Both the position numbers and the translations under genes were made by a program. This document shows, in pieces, positions 41,664-50,625 of a stretch of DNA of 64,000 nucleotides. Each line of letters opens with the position of its first letter. The first letter of the stretch is position 1. Below the pieces are notes generated by a model, which made no database searches, was not told the origin of the DNA, and was given only the letters and a program-made list of their open reading frames with translations. This DNA comes from FEN-1088 sp031407985 (lineage in GTDB: Bacteria > Myxococcota_A > Polyangia > Fen-1088). The DNA lies in the NCBI GenBank assembly GCA_031407985.1, contig JANOJB010000035.1:1-64000 (forward strand), written 5' to 3'.

Positions 41664-42766
41664 GACGCCGCTCCCGTGGCCGCAGCACCGCCCGTTGGGC
41701 CGACGGCCAGCGTCTCCCAAAGGAAGGCGTGCCTGGCGACCGCAGTCGTGGTCTCCTGCCCCAGGCCACTTTGCGCGAACCGGGCGGCCACGCGAACCGC
41801 GTTCTTGATCGCCCGTGCGTTCGATCCGCCATGGCAGATCAACGCCACGCCGTCGACGCCCAACAGTGGCGCTCCACCGTACTCGGCATAGTCGGTCCTG
41901 CGCTTCAAGCTGCGAAGAGGCTTCATCATCAAAGCCGCACCCAGACGCGCCATTATCCCGGCGCGTCCGATTTCCTCGCGAACCATGGTCATGATCACCT
42001 CCGCGGCGCCCTCCACGCTTTTCAGCACGACATTCCCGGTGAAGCCGTCGGTGACCACCACGTCGACTTCCCCGCGAAAGACGTCGCGTCCCTCGACACA
42101 CCCCACGTAGTCAAAATCCGCCTGTGCGGCGTTCGCATCCGCGGACCGCGCCCGCGTTGTCGCCCGTGCCAGCAGTTGGTGGGTTTCCCGCGTCAGCGCG
42201 GTCCCCTTGTGGTCCTCGGACCCATTCGACAACAAGCCCACCCGCGGCCGGGTCTTTCCGTGCAGCATGCGCGCGTACACGGAGCCCAGAACCGCCCACT
42301 GCGCCAGCGTCGTCGGCTTCGGATCGACGTTCGCGCCCATGTCCAACAACGCGCACTCCCCGGTTTTGGTCGGCAGGCTGGTCACGATCGCGGGACGTTC
42401 GACTCCCGGCAGGCGCCCCAGCACGAACAAGCCACACGCCATCATCGCGCCAGAATTGCCCGCCGACACCGCGGCATCGGCTTCCCCCGCTTTCACGAGA
42501 TCAAAACAAATACGCATCGAGGATTTTTTCTTCTGCCTGACCGCCATGGACGGAGCGTCATCCATCGTGATGACGTCCGGGGCGTGACGTATCTGAATGT
42601 TGGCCTCGTCGGCCCCACCCAGCGCCTGCAACTCGTGCCGCAGCCTGGCCTCGTCGCCGACCAATATCACGGGGATCTGGTGCGCGCGAACCGCGGAGAT
42701 CACCCCTTCAATTTCAACCCGAGGGGCACCGTCCGCGCCCATAGCGTCGACGGCGATCCTGGGCAA
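41660..42766 (-). CDS. plsX: Phosphate acyltransferase PlsX
   Basis: 368 aa beginning IAVDAMGADGAPRVEIEGV, with VTDGFTGNVVLKSVEG and YGGAPLLGVDGVALICHGGSNARAIKNAV further on; these are PlsX signatures. It turns acyl-ACP into acyl phosphate for phospholipid synthesis. It is directly downstream of rpmF (its ATG abuts the rpmF stop) and upstream of fabH, the classical order. Confidence 0.95.
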   Translation of the reverse strand: MPRIAVDAMGADGAPRVEIEGVISAVRAHQIPVILVGDEARLRHELQALGGADEANIQIRHAPDVITMDDAPSMAVRQKKKSSMRICFDLVKAGEADAAVSAGNSGAMMACGLFVLGRLPGVERPAIVTSLPTKTGECALLDMGANVDPKPTTLAQWAVLGSVYARMLHGKTRPRVGLLSNGSEDHKGTALTRETHQLLARATTRARSADANAAQADFDYVGCVEGRDVFRGEVDVVVTDGFTGNVVLKSVEGAAEVIMTMVREEIGRAGIMARLGAALMMKPLRSLKRRTDYAEYGGAPLLGVDGVALICHGGSNARAIKNAVRVAARFAQSGLGQETTTAVARHAFLWETLAVGPTGGAAATGAAS

Positions 42767-42961
42767 CTACGGCTGCTCCTCTGCCGGTTTCTCGATGACC
42801 AACCGGTCCCGGTAGTATCCGCAACCGGGGCAGATGCGATGGGACAGTTTCGGCTCACTGCACCGCGGGCAAGGGATGGTGTGGGGTACGTCGCGCTTCA
42901 TGACTTGCGCGCGGCGAATCGCCGAACGGGACTTTGATTGTCTTCTCTTGGGAACGGCCAT
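42767..42961 (-). CDS. rpmF: Ribosomal protein bL32
   Basis: 64 aa: MAVPKRRQSKSRSAIRRAQ at the N terminus and a zinc site C-x-x-C (PCPRCSEP) with C-x-x-C (ICPGCGYY). It is part of the 50S subunit. Its place between yceD and plsX is conserved in many bacteria and links ribosome and lipid synthesis. Confidence 0.96.
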   Translation of the reverse strand: MAVPKRRQSKSRSAIRRAQVMKRDVPHTIPCPRCSEPKLSHRICPGCGYYRDRLVIEKPAEEQP

Positions 42962-43007
42962 GGATGTTTCCTCGGGCTTTCTTTTTCCGGTTGCTGACTT
43001 CCGACTT

Positions 43008-43541
43008 CTATATCTTCAATTTCCCCAGTGCCGCCGCCAAGGGCGTCCGGGGATTGTCCTGTTCCGCCTCGCAATCACACGCGACTTGATTGCGATTGCC
43101 GCCACACAGTGGACATAACCCCGCGCAGTCCTCGCGGCACAGCGTCGTGATCGGCAGGGACAGCAACAGTTGGTCTCGAATCTCCGGGCCGAGATCAATC
43201 TTGTCGCCGTCATACGATGCGACGTCCAGTTCCTCGTCCTCTTGATCGTCTTCGCTGTCGTCCGCGTCCTTGGATCGCGCAACGAACGTGACTTGGAGGG
43301 GAACGTCGACGGGCAGCTTCGCCTTCTCCAGACATCGCGAGCAGGTCGCTTGCAGGTCCCCACGCAACGTCCCCCGGAGGAAGACATCGTTCTCGGACAC
43401 CGTAAGTTGGCCACGCACGGTCAAGCCGCGGGGCCCCAGCACGGCATCCAGATCCGGACACTCCCCAGCAAGCCAGGCCGCCGTTACAGGGAGATTCAGC
43501 GACAGCCCGTCATCGCCTATCTCTTTGATTTTAAATAGCAT
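43008..43541 (-). CDS. yceD: YceD family protein (DUF177)
   Basis: 177 aa. It carries the DUF177 motif ATCSRCLEKAKLPVDVPLQVTFVA with C-x-x-C, an acidic insert, and a C-terminal cysteine cluster (LCREDCAGLCPLCGGNRNQVACDCE). YceD is linked to 23S rRNA processing and L32 assembly. It is the first gene of the fab operon, 46 bases before rpmF. Confidence 0.92.
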   Translation of the reverse strand: MLFKIKEIGDDGLSLNLPVTAAWLAGECPDLDAVLGPRGLTVRGQLTVSENDVFLRGTLRGDLQATCSRCLEKAKLPVDVPLQVTFVARSKDADDSEDDQEDEELDVASYDGDKIDLGPEIRDQLLLSLPITTLCREDCAGLCPLCGGNRNQVACDCEAEQDNPRTPLAAALGKLKI

Positions 43542-43583
43542 TTCCAGAAAACGGACCGATTTTTCGGCCCCATCGAGGCGGTA

Positions 43584-43611
43584 ACTATAGGGGGGGGACT
43601 CGGCCTGTCAA
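43584..43611 (-). promoter_or_regulatory. Promoter of the yceD-rpmF-plsX-fab operon
   Basis: Read leftward, a perfect TTGACA (43606-43611) is followed after 16 bases by TATAGT (43584-43589). The predicted start of transcription is about 36 bases before the yceD ATG. This is the closest match to the housekeeping consensus noticed in the window. The rest of the 43542-43740 gap is GC-rich and holds no gene. Confidence 0.7.
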
Positions 43612-43740
43612 GCTCACGCCTCCGAGGCTAGCTCCGGCTGGCTCGGGCTGCCGATCCGCTGGAAACGCTCGCACACGGGCGCGCCGGACCGAACTGCCTA
43701 CCGCGCGTCGCCCTGCCCCTCGGGGGCCCGCCCTGCCTGA

Positions 43741-44547
43741 CTACTCGAGCTCGAAATCGAAATGACCATCCAACGTACCTGTGATGTTGGGTTCCACGAT
43801 GGGCAACAGGTTGTCCAGCTTCGAGTCAACTGTCGCTGCGTCGCACAACTCCAGGTGAAACGCGGATGCGGTAATTGATTCAGTCTGGTTGACCCTGAAG
43901 CCAGCGGGAACCGTTTTCGCGGGGTCCGTCGGGATTGTGCCGAACCCCGAAAACGAGATCCACGAGCCCCGTCCTGGGCACAGCGCAACGTCGGGACAGC
44001 TGCCGTCTTCGCACAGGCCCAGAGCGTTGGCCGAGACCAATGCGGACGGACACGACTCATTGAGTACGAAGAAGCTGCTGATCGCCTCGTACGTCAGGCC
44101 CACATGAAGCCGACCCTCCCCCGGCATTCCCGCAGGCCCGGGCAAATGGTCACAAAGCTTCGGATCCCAGTCCGGTGTTCCGTCTGCATTCGACCGGCCG
44201 CGAATGCATCGGGCCACCTCGTGACTGTCGAAGATCCAGAACACCAACGCATCCGCGTTTTCCAGACGCAAGCCCGAATTCTGGATACGGATAATCAACT
44301 GGTTCGCCGGAAATCGCGGAGAACTCGAATCGATCGGCTGGGCCACGAAGAAACCGGGGCGCAGATCGTATGCAGTCATGGGCGGATGCAGGGGCATCGG
44401 CCGCCCGGAAGCGTCGAACGTACACTGAGGAACGTTCAGAGTACCGCTCACGCTCCCAGAGCCCACTCCCACGGAACAACCCAGTACGAGCGACGCCAGA
44501 CAAAACACAACCCGACGGCTGTCCTGCCCCCGCCCGTGCCACGTCAC
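43741..44547 (-). CDS. Lipoprotein of unknown function in the mla operon
   Basis: 268 aa. The N terminus has a lipobox, LVLGC, at about residues 20-24. The mature part is beta-rich with about ten Cys, some in close pairs (LCEDGSCPDVALCPG), suggesting disulfides. No family was recognised, and it does not look like PqiC or MlaA. Its ATG overlaps the stop of the MCE gene by four bases, so it is translated with it and is probably an outer-membrane partner of that transport system. Confidence 0.7.
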   Translation of the reverse strand: MTWHGRGQDSRRVVFCLASLVLGCSVGVGSGSVSGTLNVPQCTFDASGRPMPLHPPMTAYDLRPGFFVAQPIDSSSPRFPANQLIIRIQNSGLRLENADALVFWIFDSHEVARCIRGRSNADGTPDWDPKLCDHLPGPAGMPGEGRLHVGLTYEAISSFFVLNESCPSALVSANALGLCEDGSCPDVALCPGRGSWISFSGFGTIPTDPAKTVPAGFRVNQTESITASAFHLELCDAATVDSKLDNLLPIVEPNITGTLDGHFDFELE

Positions 44548-46073
44548 TTCGTCGCCCCGCTAGCGGCACTTCCGCCGAACAGCAGCAGAGCCTTCAGATC
44601 CTCGTCGTTGAACACCAGGTACGCCCCCAGGAACAGGTCGAGACCGCCGTCGTACCCGGCGTCGCTCTGTACGGTGGCGCGTTTGTTGATGACGTCGTCC
44701 ACTCCGCCGACCACGTACAGATTGCGCCCATATACAGCCAGTGAGGCGCGGCCTTGAACCCGCGGAAATTGACTGAACTTGGTATCAAACACGTCCACGG
44801 ACAACAGCAGGCGATCGCGCAACAGGTACACGTCAACACCAAGGCCGCCGGTGGACTCCTTGATACCGAACCGCCCAGCCAGACTGCCGTATCTCATACC
44901 GAACTGAAGTGTGAACTTCAGCTTTTCCGTGGTCGTTGTGGTCGTGCTGGAGGCAAATCCCCTCGGCGTGATGCTGTCGGTCGACGTGGTCTCCCGGAAC
45001 CCCCGTGGGTCGTTGACGATTTCAAGGAGGTAGAACTTGTTGGGTCTGGGTACGAACTGAATCGAAATGTAGTTCTTGAATTGACTGGACAGGAAGTTGT
45101 ACTCGGAGCGCAGTCCCACGATCGTCTGAAGTTTCGTCACCCCGCGGATGAATCCACCGGCGTCTTCCGTGATGTCCTCGACGTTTCGGGCGATCGTGTC
45201 GTCGGTCAGCAGGCGCCCGGCCGTTCCCTCACCCTTCTCCAGACGTCCGGTGATGTGTTCAACGTTCTTCAGGGACTTGTCCAGGTTGTCGACTGTCGCT
45301 TGCAGCTTTTCCAGTGACGATCGAACGGCCGTCCCGGTCTGTGCGACCTCGCCTTGGCTGGTGCCCACCAAGCCCTTGATCGATTCGGTGATCTCGCGAA
45401 CATTCTTGATAGAGGCGCGGATATTGTCACCCTCCGCATCGGTGATGCGGTCGATCTCTCCGGCCACGTGATCGACGTGGGTCAGCAGGCTCTGCAAGAC
45501 CACCGAGTTGGTCTCGATCATCTTGTTGACGTTGTCGGCCGCACTCGCGATCGGGCCCGACGTCAGGCCCTTAACGTCCTTCAGAATGTCGCGCATGATC
45601 GGCAGGATCGTGCCGATGTCCGCCATCAGGTCTCCCATCCCCGTCGGCTCCCGGACCTCGCGAATCTGGTCGCCGTCCTTTAGCAGGCGCATCGGCCGGC
45701 GTTCCCCGTCCACGATTCCAAACGGGCTACCCGGATCGATCTCCAGGTAGAACTCACCCAACAGCGACGCCGCCTTCTTCGACACAGCGGCATTCTCCCA
45801 AAGCTTGATCTCCGGCAACATCCGAACGGTGATCCGCGCCATGGTTGCCTTCTCGGGATCAAGCTCGCGCTTGTCGATCTGGCCAACCGGAATCCCAGCG
45901 GTTTGAACCCGCGATTTCTGAAACAACCCCGCCGCGTCATGAAACCGCGCCCATAGGGCAATACCTTTGCTCGCGGGCTGCCGTTCGTTGGTGGCTTTCA
46001 CCAGCACGAACGTCAGCAGTCCAACCACGATGACCAACGCGCCAACGGTCGCCGCTGCCCAACTGCGCCTCAC
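44544..46073 (-). CDS. mlaD: MlaD/MCE-family lipid transport protein with C-terminal barrel-like region
   Basis: 509 aa. One N-terminal membrane helix (AAATVGALVIVVGLLTFVLVKA) is followed by an MCE domain (about 35-135: ALWARFHDAAGLFQKSRVQTAGIPVGQI) and a long helical part (about 150-290) with heptad-like spacing. A last region (about 300-509) is full of alternating hydrophobic strands with aromatic girdles, such as KLKFTLQFGMRYGSLAGRFGI and GGLGVDVYLLRDRLLLSVDVF, typical of an outer-membrane beta-barrel. It would carry phospholipids across the periplasm. Its start overlaps the mlaF stop by four bases. Confidence 0.85.
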   Translation of the reverse strand: MRRSWAAATVGALVIVVGLLTFVLVKATNERQPASKGIALWARFHDAAGLFQKSRVQTAGIPVGQIDKRELDPEKATMARITVRMLPEIKLWENAAVSKKAASLLGEFYLEIDPGSPFGIVDGERRPMRLLKDGDQIREVREPTGMGDLMADIGTILPIMRDILKDVKGLTSGPIASAADNVNKMIETNSVVLQSLLTHVDHVAGEIDRITDAEGDNIRASIKNVREITESIKGLVGTSQGEVAQTGTAVRSSLEKLQATVDNLDKSLKNVEHITGRLEKGEGTAGRLLTDDTIARNVEDITEDAGGFIRGVTKLQTIVGLRSEYNFLSSQFKNYISIQFVPRPNKFYLLEIVNDPRGFRETTSTDSITPRGFASSTTTTTTEKLKFTLQFGMRYGSLAGRFGIKESTGGLGVDVYLLRDRLLLSVDVFDTKFSQFPRVQGRASLAVYGRNLYVVGGVDDVINKRATVQSDAGYDGGLDLFLGAYLVFNDEDLKALLLFGGSAASGATK

Positions 46074-46903
46074 GGGGATGCCTCCCCGACCGGAACAGTC
46101 AGGCCGGCCGTGACGACGAATTCGCGTAAGGGACCTTCCCCGGAACGCAACACCTCGCTCGCGGGGCCCGTCACCAGAATTCGGCCTTCGTACAGCATCG
46201 ACACCCGGTCACCGATGCGAAACGTCGAAGCCATGTCGTGCGAGATGACGACGCTGGTGACTCCAAATTCGTGCGATGTCTGCAAAATCATCTCATCGAC
46301 GTTCTTGGTCGCGACCGGATCCAGGCCCGTGGTCGGCTCGTCATACAGCAGAATCTCCGGCCGATCGATCAACGCGCGCGCCAACCCGACCCGTTTTCGC
46401 TGTCCGCCCGACAGTTCGGCGGGGAACTTCTGCTCGATTCCGCCTATGTGCCCCAGGTCCAGACGGTTCAGCAAGTCCCGCACCCGCGTCATGATCTCGT
46501 CGCGTGGCAGGCGGTATCGCTCGATCAGGGGAAAAGCGATGTTCTCGACCACGTTCAGCGAATCAAACAACGCTGCGTACTGGAACACCATCCCGAACTT
46601 GCGCCGCAAACGCCCCATTTCGACGTCGCCCAGTGGCACGACATCCACGCCGTCGACGTAGATTTGTCCGGCATCGGGCTTCAGAAGGCCCATGAGATGC
46701 TTCATCAGCACCGACTTCCCCTGGCCGGACCCCCCGATGATGATGTTGATCTTGGCGCGCTCGATATCCAGGTCCAGTCCACGTAGGACGTGCTGCGGTC
46801 CGAACGTTTTGTGCAAGCCCCGAACCCTGATCTGCCAGCGGGGATCGCGGACGCCCATATCGGCGGCGCCGGTGGTGGTTTCGATTTCCTTCGATGCGGG
46901 CAT
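46070..46903 (-). CDS. mlaF: ABC transporter ATPase MlaF
   Basis: 277 aa. Walker A GGSGQGKSVLMK (about residue 57), signature LSGGQRKRVGLARAL, Walker B ILLYDEPTTGLDP and the switch His in VISHDM are all present. The Walker A has Q where many have S or A, as in MlaF proteins. It powers the MlaE permease. It lies between mlaE (12 bases upstream) and the MCE gene. Confidence 0.93.
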   Translation of the reverse strand: MPASKEIETTTGAADMGVRDPRWQIRVRGLHKTFGPQHVLRGLDLDIERAKINIIIGGSGQGKSVLMKHLMGLLKPDAGQIYVDGVDVVPLGDVEMGRLRRKFGMVFQYAALFDSLNVVENIAFPLIERYRLPRDEIMTRVRDLLNRLDLGHIGGIEQKFPAELSGGQRKRVGLARALIDRPEILLYDEPTTGLDPVATKNVDEMILQTSHEFGVTSVVISHDMASTFRIGDRVSMLYEGRILVTGPASEVLRSGEGPLREFVVTAGLTVPVGEASP

Positions 46904-46915
46904 ACGTATCAGTTC

Positions 46916-47746
46916 TCAACCGCGGGCGGAGAAGAACCCCGCGAGCATATCTGTCAGGAAGAAATCCAGCACAAGAACCGAAACCGACCCCGCCACCACC
47001 GCCCGGGTCGTGGCCAGTCCGACCTCCTTGGCGCCGCCCCGGACGTTGAAACCCTGAAAACACGCCGCAAGCGCCAGCGATCCGCCAAAAACCGCTGCCT
47101 TGATGGCTCCCTGTAGGTAGTCACTGGGGTCGGTCCAGAAGCGGAAGTATTCCATGAACGCTCCGACGTCCACCTGCTTGACCTGGATCGAATACAGGTA
47201 CGCGCCGATCAGGCCCACTGCATTGAACACCATCGTCATCACCGGAAGCATGATGATGGACGCGACGATCCGCGGCGTAATCAGGTACTGAATGGGATTC
47301 ACGGCGAACGTGGTCAGGGCGTCGACCTGTTCCGTGATCCGCATCGATCCCAGCTCCGTGGCCATACCCGATCCGGCCCGCGCGGTGATCATCAGGGCCG
47401 TGAAGACGGGCGCCAGTTCCAACGCCAACGACAGACCGACCGTGGCCCCGACGAATCGCTCCTGATGGAAAATCTGCAACGCGTTGATCGCTTGCTGGGC
47501 CGACACCAACCCCGAAAAAAAACCAACCAGAAGGATGATCGGCAGCGAACCGACGCCGATGAATTCCATCTGGTCCAGGAAAAGCCGCAGACGAAAGGGC
47601 GGCCGAAACAACCAGGCGATAGCGCGCCCAAGCATGATCGCGTGATCGCCGAAATACCCGAACAGGCCACGCACGGGCATCCCCAGGATGTCCCCGACCA
47701 CGGCTATCCCCCGACGATGCCCCGGATCGACGGAGGCTTCACTCAT
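46916..47746 (-). CDS. mlaE: MlaE-family permease
   Basis: 276 aa with about six hydrophobic segments and the MlaE motifs FFSGLVSAQQAINALQ, ELAPVFTALMITARAGSGMATELGSMRITEQVDAL and FNVRGGAKEVGLATTRAVV. It is the inner-membrane part of the phospholipid transporter. The ATG at 47746 follows the alr stop by one base; the longer frame lies within alr. Confidence 0.93.
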   Translation of the reverse strand: MSEASVDPGHRRGIAVVGDILGMPVRGLFGYFGDHAIMLGRAIAWLFRPPFRLRLFLDQMEFIGVGSLPIILLVGFFSGLVSAQQAINALQIFHQERFVGATVGLSLALELAPVFTALMITARAGSGMATELGSMRITEQVDALTTFAVNPIQYLITPRIVASIIMLPVMTMVFNAVGLIGAYLYSIQVKQVDVGAFMEYFRFWTDPSDYLQGAIKAAVFGGSLALAACFQGFNVRGGAKEVGLATTRAVVAGSVSVLVLDFFLTDMLAGFFSARG

Positions 47747-47747
47747 G

Positions 47748-48872
47748 TCAGTCCTTATAGACCCGGGGGACGCGCTTCGAAATCCCACAAAGGATTTCAT
47801 AGTTGATCGTTCCCGCCCAGCCCGCCACGTCGTCGACAACGATCTGGTGGACACCATCGCGGCCAATCAACGTGGCCACGTCGCCGACCGCCGCACCCGG
47901 AACATCGGTCACGTCGATCATCATCATGTCCATGCAGACCGCGCCCACGATGGGAACCCGTCTGCCCCGGACCAAGACCTCCGCAGAGGACACATGCCGG
48001 GGATAGCCGTCCGCATAACCCAGTGGCAACGTGGCAATCCGGCTGGGACGCCGCGCGCGCCAATGCCCGCCGTAGCTGACGGTCGCCCCGGCGGGGATCG
48101 GTCTTTCGGCCATGATCCGGGTCGAAAGGCGCAGCGCGGGTTCCAGCCCTGGAACCGCGACAAACGTGGACGGCATCGCGCCGTAAAGCGCCAGACCGGG
48201 TCGAACCGCATCCAGACGCGCGTTGGCGAATCGCACCGCCGCGGCGCTGTTGGCGGCATGATTTGTCAACGGCCCCAGGCCCCGGTGCATGGCAACCTCG
48301 ACGCATTGTCGAAAAATCGCCAGGGCGCGCTCCGTCTCGTCGATCGTAGGCGCATCCGCGCAGGCCAGGTGGGTACACAGGCCGGCAACCCGCAAGCTGG
48401 GAAGACCCGCGACCCGATCCAGAAGCGTCGGCAGATCCCCGGGTGAAATCCCCAAACGGCTCATGCCGGTATCGATCTTGATATGCACGTCAATCCCACT
48501 GGTGTGTCGCACGGTACGTCGGGCCGCCGCCAGCGCGAAGAGGTCGAGATCGGCAAGGTCGTAGATCACGGGGGTAAGACCCGCATCGAGGACCTCGGCG
48601 TGACAGTGATCGTAGTAGGCACCCAAAACCACGATTGGCGCGGTGAGGCCCGCGGCCCGTAGTTCAAGCCCCTCTTCCACCAGCGAGACCGCCAGTGCTC
48701 CACAGCGATCGGCAAGGGCTCGGGCAACCGGAACCGCGCCGTGACCATATCCGTCCGCCTTGATCACCGCCCAGACCGCGGCATCCCCAACCAGCCCTGC
48801 GACCCGGTCGAGATTGCGCCTGACGGCACCCAGATCGATCTCGGCGATGGTCGGCCGGATCGAGGTCCGCAT
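47748..48872 (-). CDS. alr: Alanine racemase
   Basis: 374 aa. The PLP Lys is in WAVIKADGYGHGA (about residue 39) and the second catalytic Tyr in TVSYGGHW (about 258). It makes D-Ala for peptidoglycan. The ATG at 48872 has GGAGG upstream; the frame continues 91 codons further without family similarity. It heads the alr-mlaE-mlaF-mlaD-lipoprotein operon, an envelope set. Confidence 0.94.
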   Translation of the reverse strand: MRTSIRPTIAEIDLGAVRRNLDRVAGLVGDAAVWAVIKADGYGHGAVPVARALADRCGALAVSLVEEGLELRAAGLTAPIVVLGAYYDHCHAEVLDAGLTPVIYDLADLDLFALAAARRTVRHTSGIDVHIKIDTGMSRLGISPGDLPTLLDRVAGLPSLRVAGLCTHLACADAPTIDETERALAIFRQCVEVAMHRGLGPLTNHAANSAAAVRFANARLDAVRPGLALYGAMPSTFVAVPGLEPALRLSTRIMAERPIPAGATVSYGGHWRARRPSRIATLPLGYADGYPRHVSSAEVLVRGRRVPIVGAVCMDMMMIDVTDVPGAAVGDVATLIGRDGVHQIVVDDVAGWAGTINYEILCGISKRVPRVYKD

Positions 48873-49157
48873 GTCGACCTCCGACAGCGGCGGCAACGAC
48901 CCGGACGATTTCTCCGCTGGACGCGTCAGCAGGGAAACCACCGCCGTGGTCTCGTCGGCCAACTTCACCGTTGGGACTCCGGGATGGGACTCGTTCTTTC
49001 GCCTGCTGACCAATCCGGGTCCAGTTTCACCTTTCGGTCGACCCAGCGCCAATTTCAGGGTCGGGGAAAAGTCGGTGAGCAGAGCCGTGGGCAAGGCGCT
49101 ACACAAGTCGGTGCGCAAAACTCGGCGCAAGTGAGTTTGCCCCAACCGGCCGCGGAT
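48873..49157 (-). other. Leader region of alr
   Basis: About 285 bases between alr and the Crp/Fnr gene on the same strand. The alr frame stays open through it, with many Lys and Arg residues (near RPKGETGPGLVSRRKNE), but no start or motif supports translation. It probably holds the alr operon promoter; no clear -35/-10 pair was found by eye. Confidence 0.35.
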
Positions 49158-49892
49158 TCATTCCCCCCGGTCCAGAAGCCGACGGCTGATGACCAAGGTC
49201 CGCCCGCGGGGGGTGATCATCCCACGTCGCGCCAAATCCGAGACCACGCGCGAAACCGTTTCGCGACAGGCCCCGATGGAATTCGCCATTTCCTGTTGCG
49301 TCGGACGATTGTGAACGACGACCCCGTCCGGTCCGGCTTGGCCCTGTGATTCGGCAAGTGCCCTCAGGGCGCCGATGACCCGTCCGGGTACGTCCGCCAG
49401 GGCTAACCCGGCGGCAAGTTGCTTGCTCCGTTCCAGGCGCGCCAGAAACTGTGCAGCCACCGTTAACGCCAGTGCCGGAACCGCCTGCAATTGGGCGACA
49501 AAGGCCTCTCGATTGAGCGCCAGCACCTCGGCCGGTTCGCTGGCCTCCCAATCGTTCAAAAGCTGACGTCCGGGAACCACCACCCCATCGGCCAGCAGGT
49601 CGCCCGCCTCAAAAGTCTCAAGCGTTACTTCGCGCCCGGATACCGACCGGCGAACGGCACGGAGCCTACCCGTCAGGACCACGAATACGTGGGAAGGTAT
49701 GGTCCCCTCCGCCGCCAGTACCCCCCGCCGGGACAGCCGACGTACCGATGCCCCCGCAGCCAGATCGGCATGCATGGTCGCCGGCAGAGCGGCGAATAGG
49801 GGTAACCCCCCGATTGCAGCCATTTCCGGAGCAACTACGGGGATTGCCTTGCGAACCCGGGAACCAAAATCAAGCGATGCACCTATGGCCAT
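49158..49892 (-). CDS. Crp/Fnr-family transcriptional regulator
   Basis: 244 aa. The N-terminal cyclic-nucleotide-type sensor domain includes LFAALPATMHADLAAGASVRRLSRRGVLAAEG. The winged helix is in PTQQEMANSIGACRETVSRVVSDLARRGMI (about 195-224). Fnr-type cysteines are absent from the N terminus, so it does not look like an iron-sulfur oxygen sensor. Ligand unknown. The ATG at 49892 is supported by AAGGAGG. It may act on the alr-mla operon just downstream. Confidence 0.88.
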   Translation of the reverse strand: MAIGASLDFGSRVRKAIPVVAPEMAAIGGLPLFAALPATMHADLAAGASVRRLSRRGVLAAEGTIPSHVFVVLTGRLRAVRRSVSGREVTLETFEAGDLLADGVVVPGRQLLNDWEASEPAEVLALNREAFVAQLQAVPALALTVAAQFLARLERSKQLAAGLALADVPGRVIGALRALAESQGQAGPDGVVVHNRPTQQEMANSIGACRETVSRVVSDLARRGMITPRGRTLVISRRLLDRGE

Positions 49893-50099
49893 TGGGAACC
49901 CTCCTTGGGATAGTGCCAACGACCAGAGCAACGGCGGTGCCAACTCAACGGAGGGGCCCAGCCTCTGCCGCGAGCAGGCAAAGCGGGCGTTACCCTGACA
50001 TCTCAGTCGATGGTCCGGGGGCACGCGCGAACATCGCGACTATAGAGTCGTGGCCACGGCGCCACACCGCCGTGAAAAACCACGACCTAGGAGGACCAA

Positions 50100-50453
50100 C
50101 TACTTCCTGCTCTTCGCCTTTTCCCGCTCGGCCCGGCGCTGCTCGCGAAACTTCTTGATCTGACCTTTGGGAAGGCCCTTGTGGTCTCCGCAGACCATCC
50201 CGAACACGGGGGCCGCGCGGTTTCTGCATCCGGGAACCGGACAATACTGGATGGGTGGTTTCTTCCGCGGGCGTCCCGGAGGACGCCCTGGACCCCGCCG
50301 CACGCCGCCGGGACCGCGTCGGGATCCTCCGCCAACCGCCGACAGCACCGCCTCGCGCGCGCGATCAAGCGCCTCTTCTTCCAAGGCGACGCTCAATTGC
50401 TCGATAAACTGACTGACGATGGCTGCGATGGAGCCTGAAGCATTTCTCGGCAT
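50100..50453 (-). CDS. Small AT-hook-like protein with Cys/His motif
   Basis: 117 aa. The helical N terminus (ASGSIAAIVSQFIEQLSVALEEEALDRAREAVLS) precedes a Gly/Arg/Pro linker with AT-hook-like cores (GPGRPPGRPRKK, about 62-73). A Cys/His motif follows, YCPVPGCRNRAAPVFGMVCGDHKGLPKG, and then a basic tail (KKFREQRRAEREKAK). The ATG at 50453 has GGAGG upstream. It is probably a DNA-binding or nucleoid protein. I recall similar proteins in Myxococcota but cannot name a characterised member. It diverges from the metallophosphoesterase gene. Confidence 0.7.
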   Translation of the reverse strand: MPRNASGSIAAIVSQFIEQLSVALEEEALDRAREAVLSAVGGGSRRGPGGVRRGPGRPPGRPRKKPPIQYCPVPGCRNRAAPVFGMVCGDHKGLPKGQIKKFREQRRAEREKAKSRK

Positions 50454-50625
50454 TGGTGGAAAACCTCCGTTGTTTGGGGGGCGCAGACTAGCGCCCGGAT
50501 TTCCGCATTTCAACGTAACGGACAGGGTTTGTCGCCTAAACACTCGATTTCTTGACGTGATGCTCGGTTTCCGTTGCACCAAACCCGCGCTTGACCGACA
50601 GCGGGAACGTGACAAACCAGCCCCA

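Noticed and set aside
47748..49145. Long N-terminal extension of alanine racemase (start at 49145)
   Set aside because: The extra 91 residues are not part of the family, and a good ribosome site precedes the ATG at 48872.
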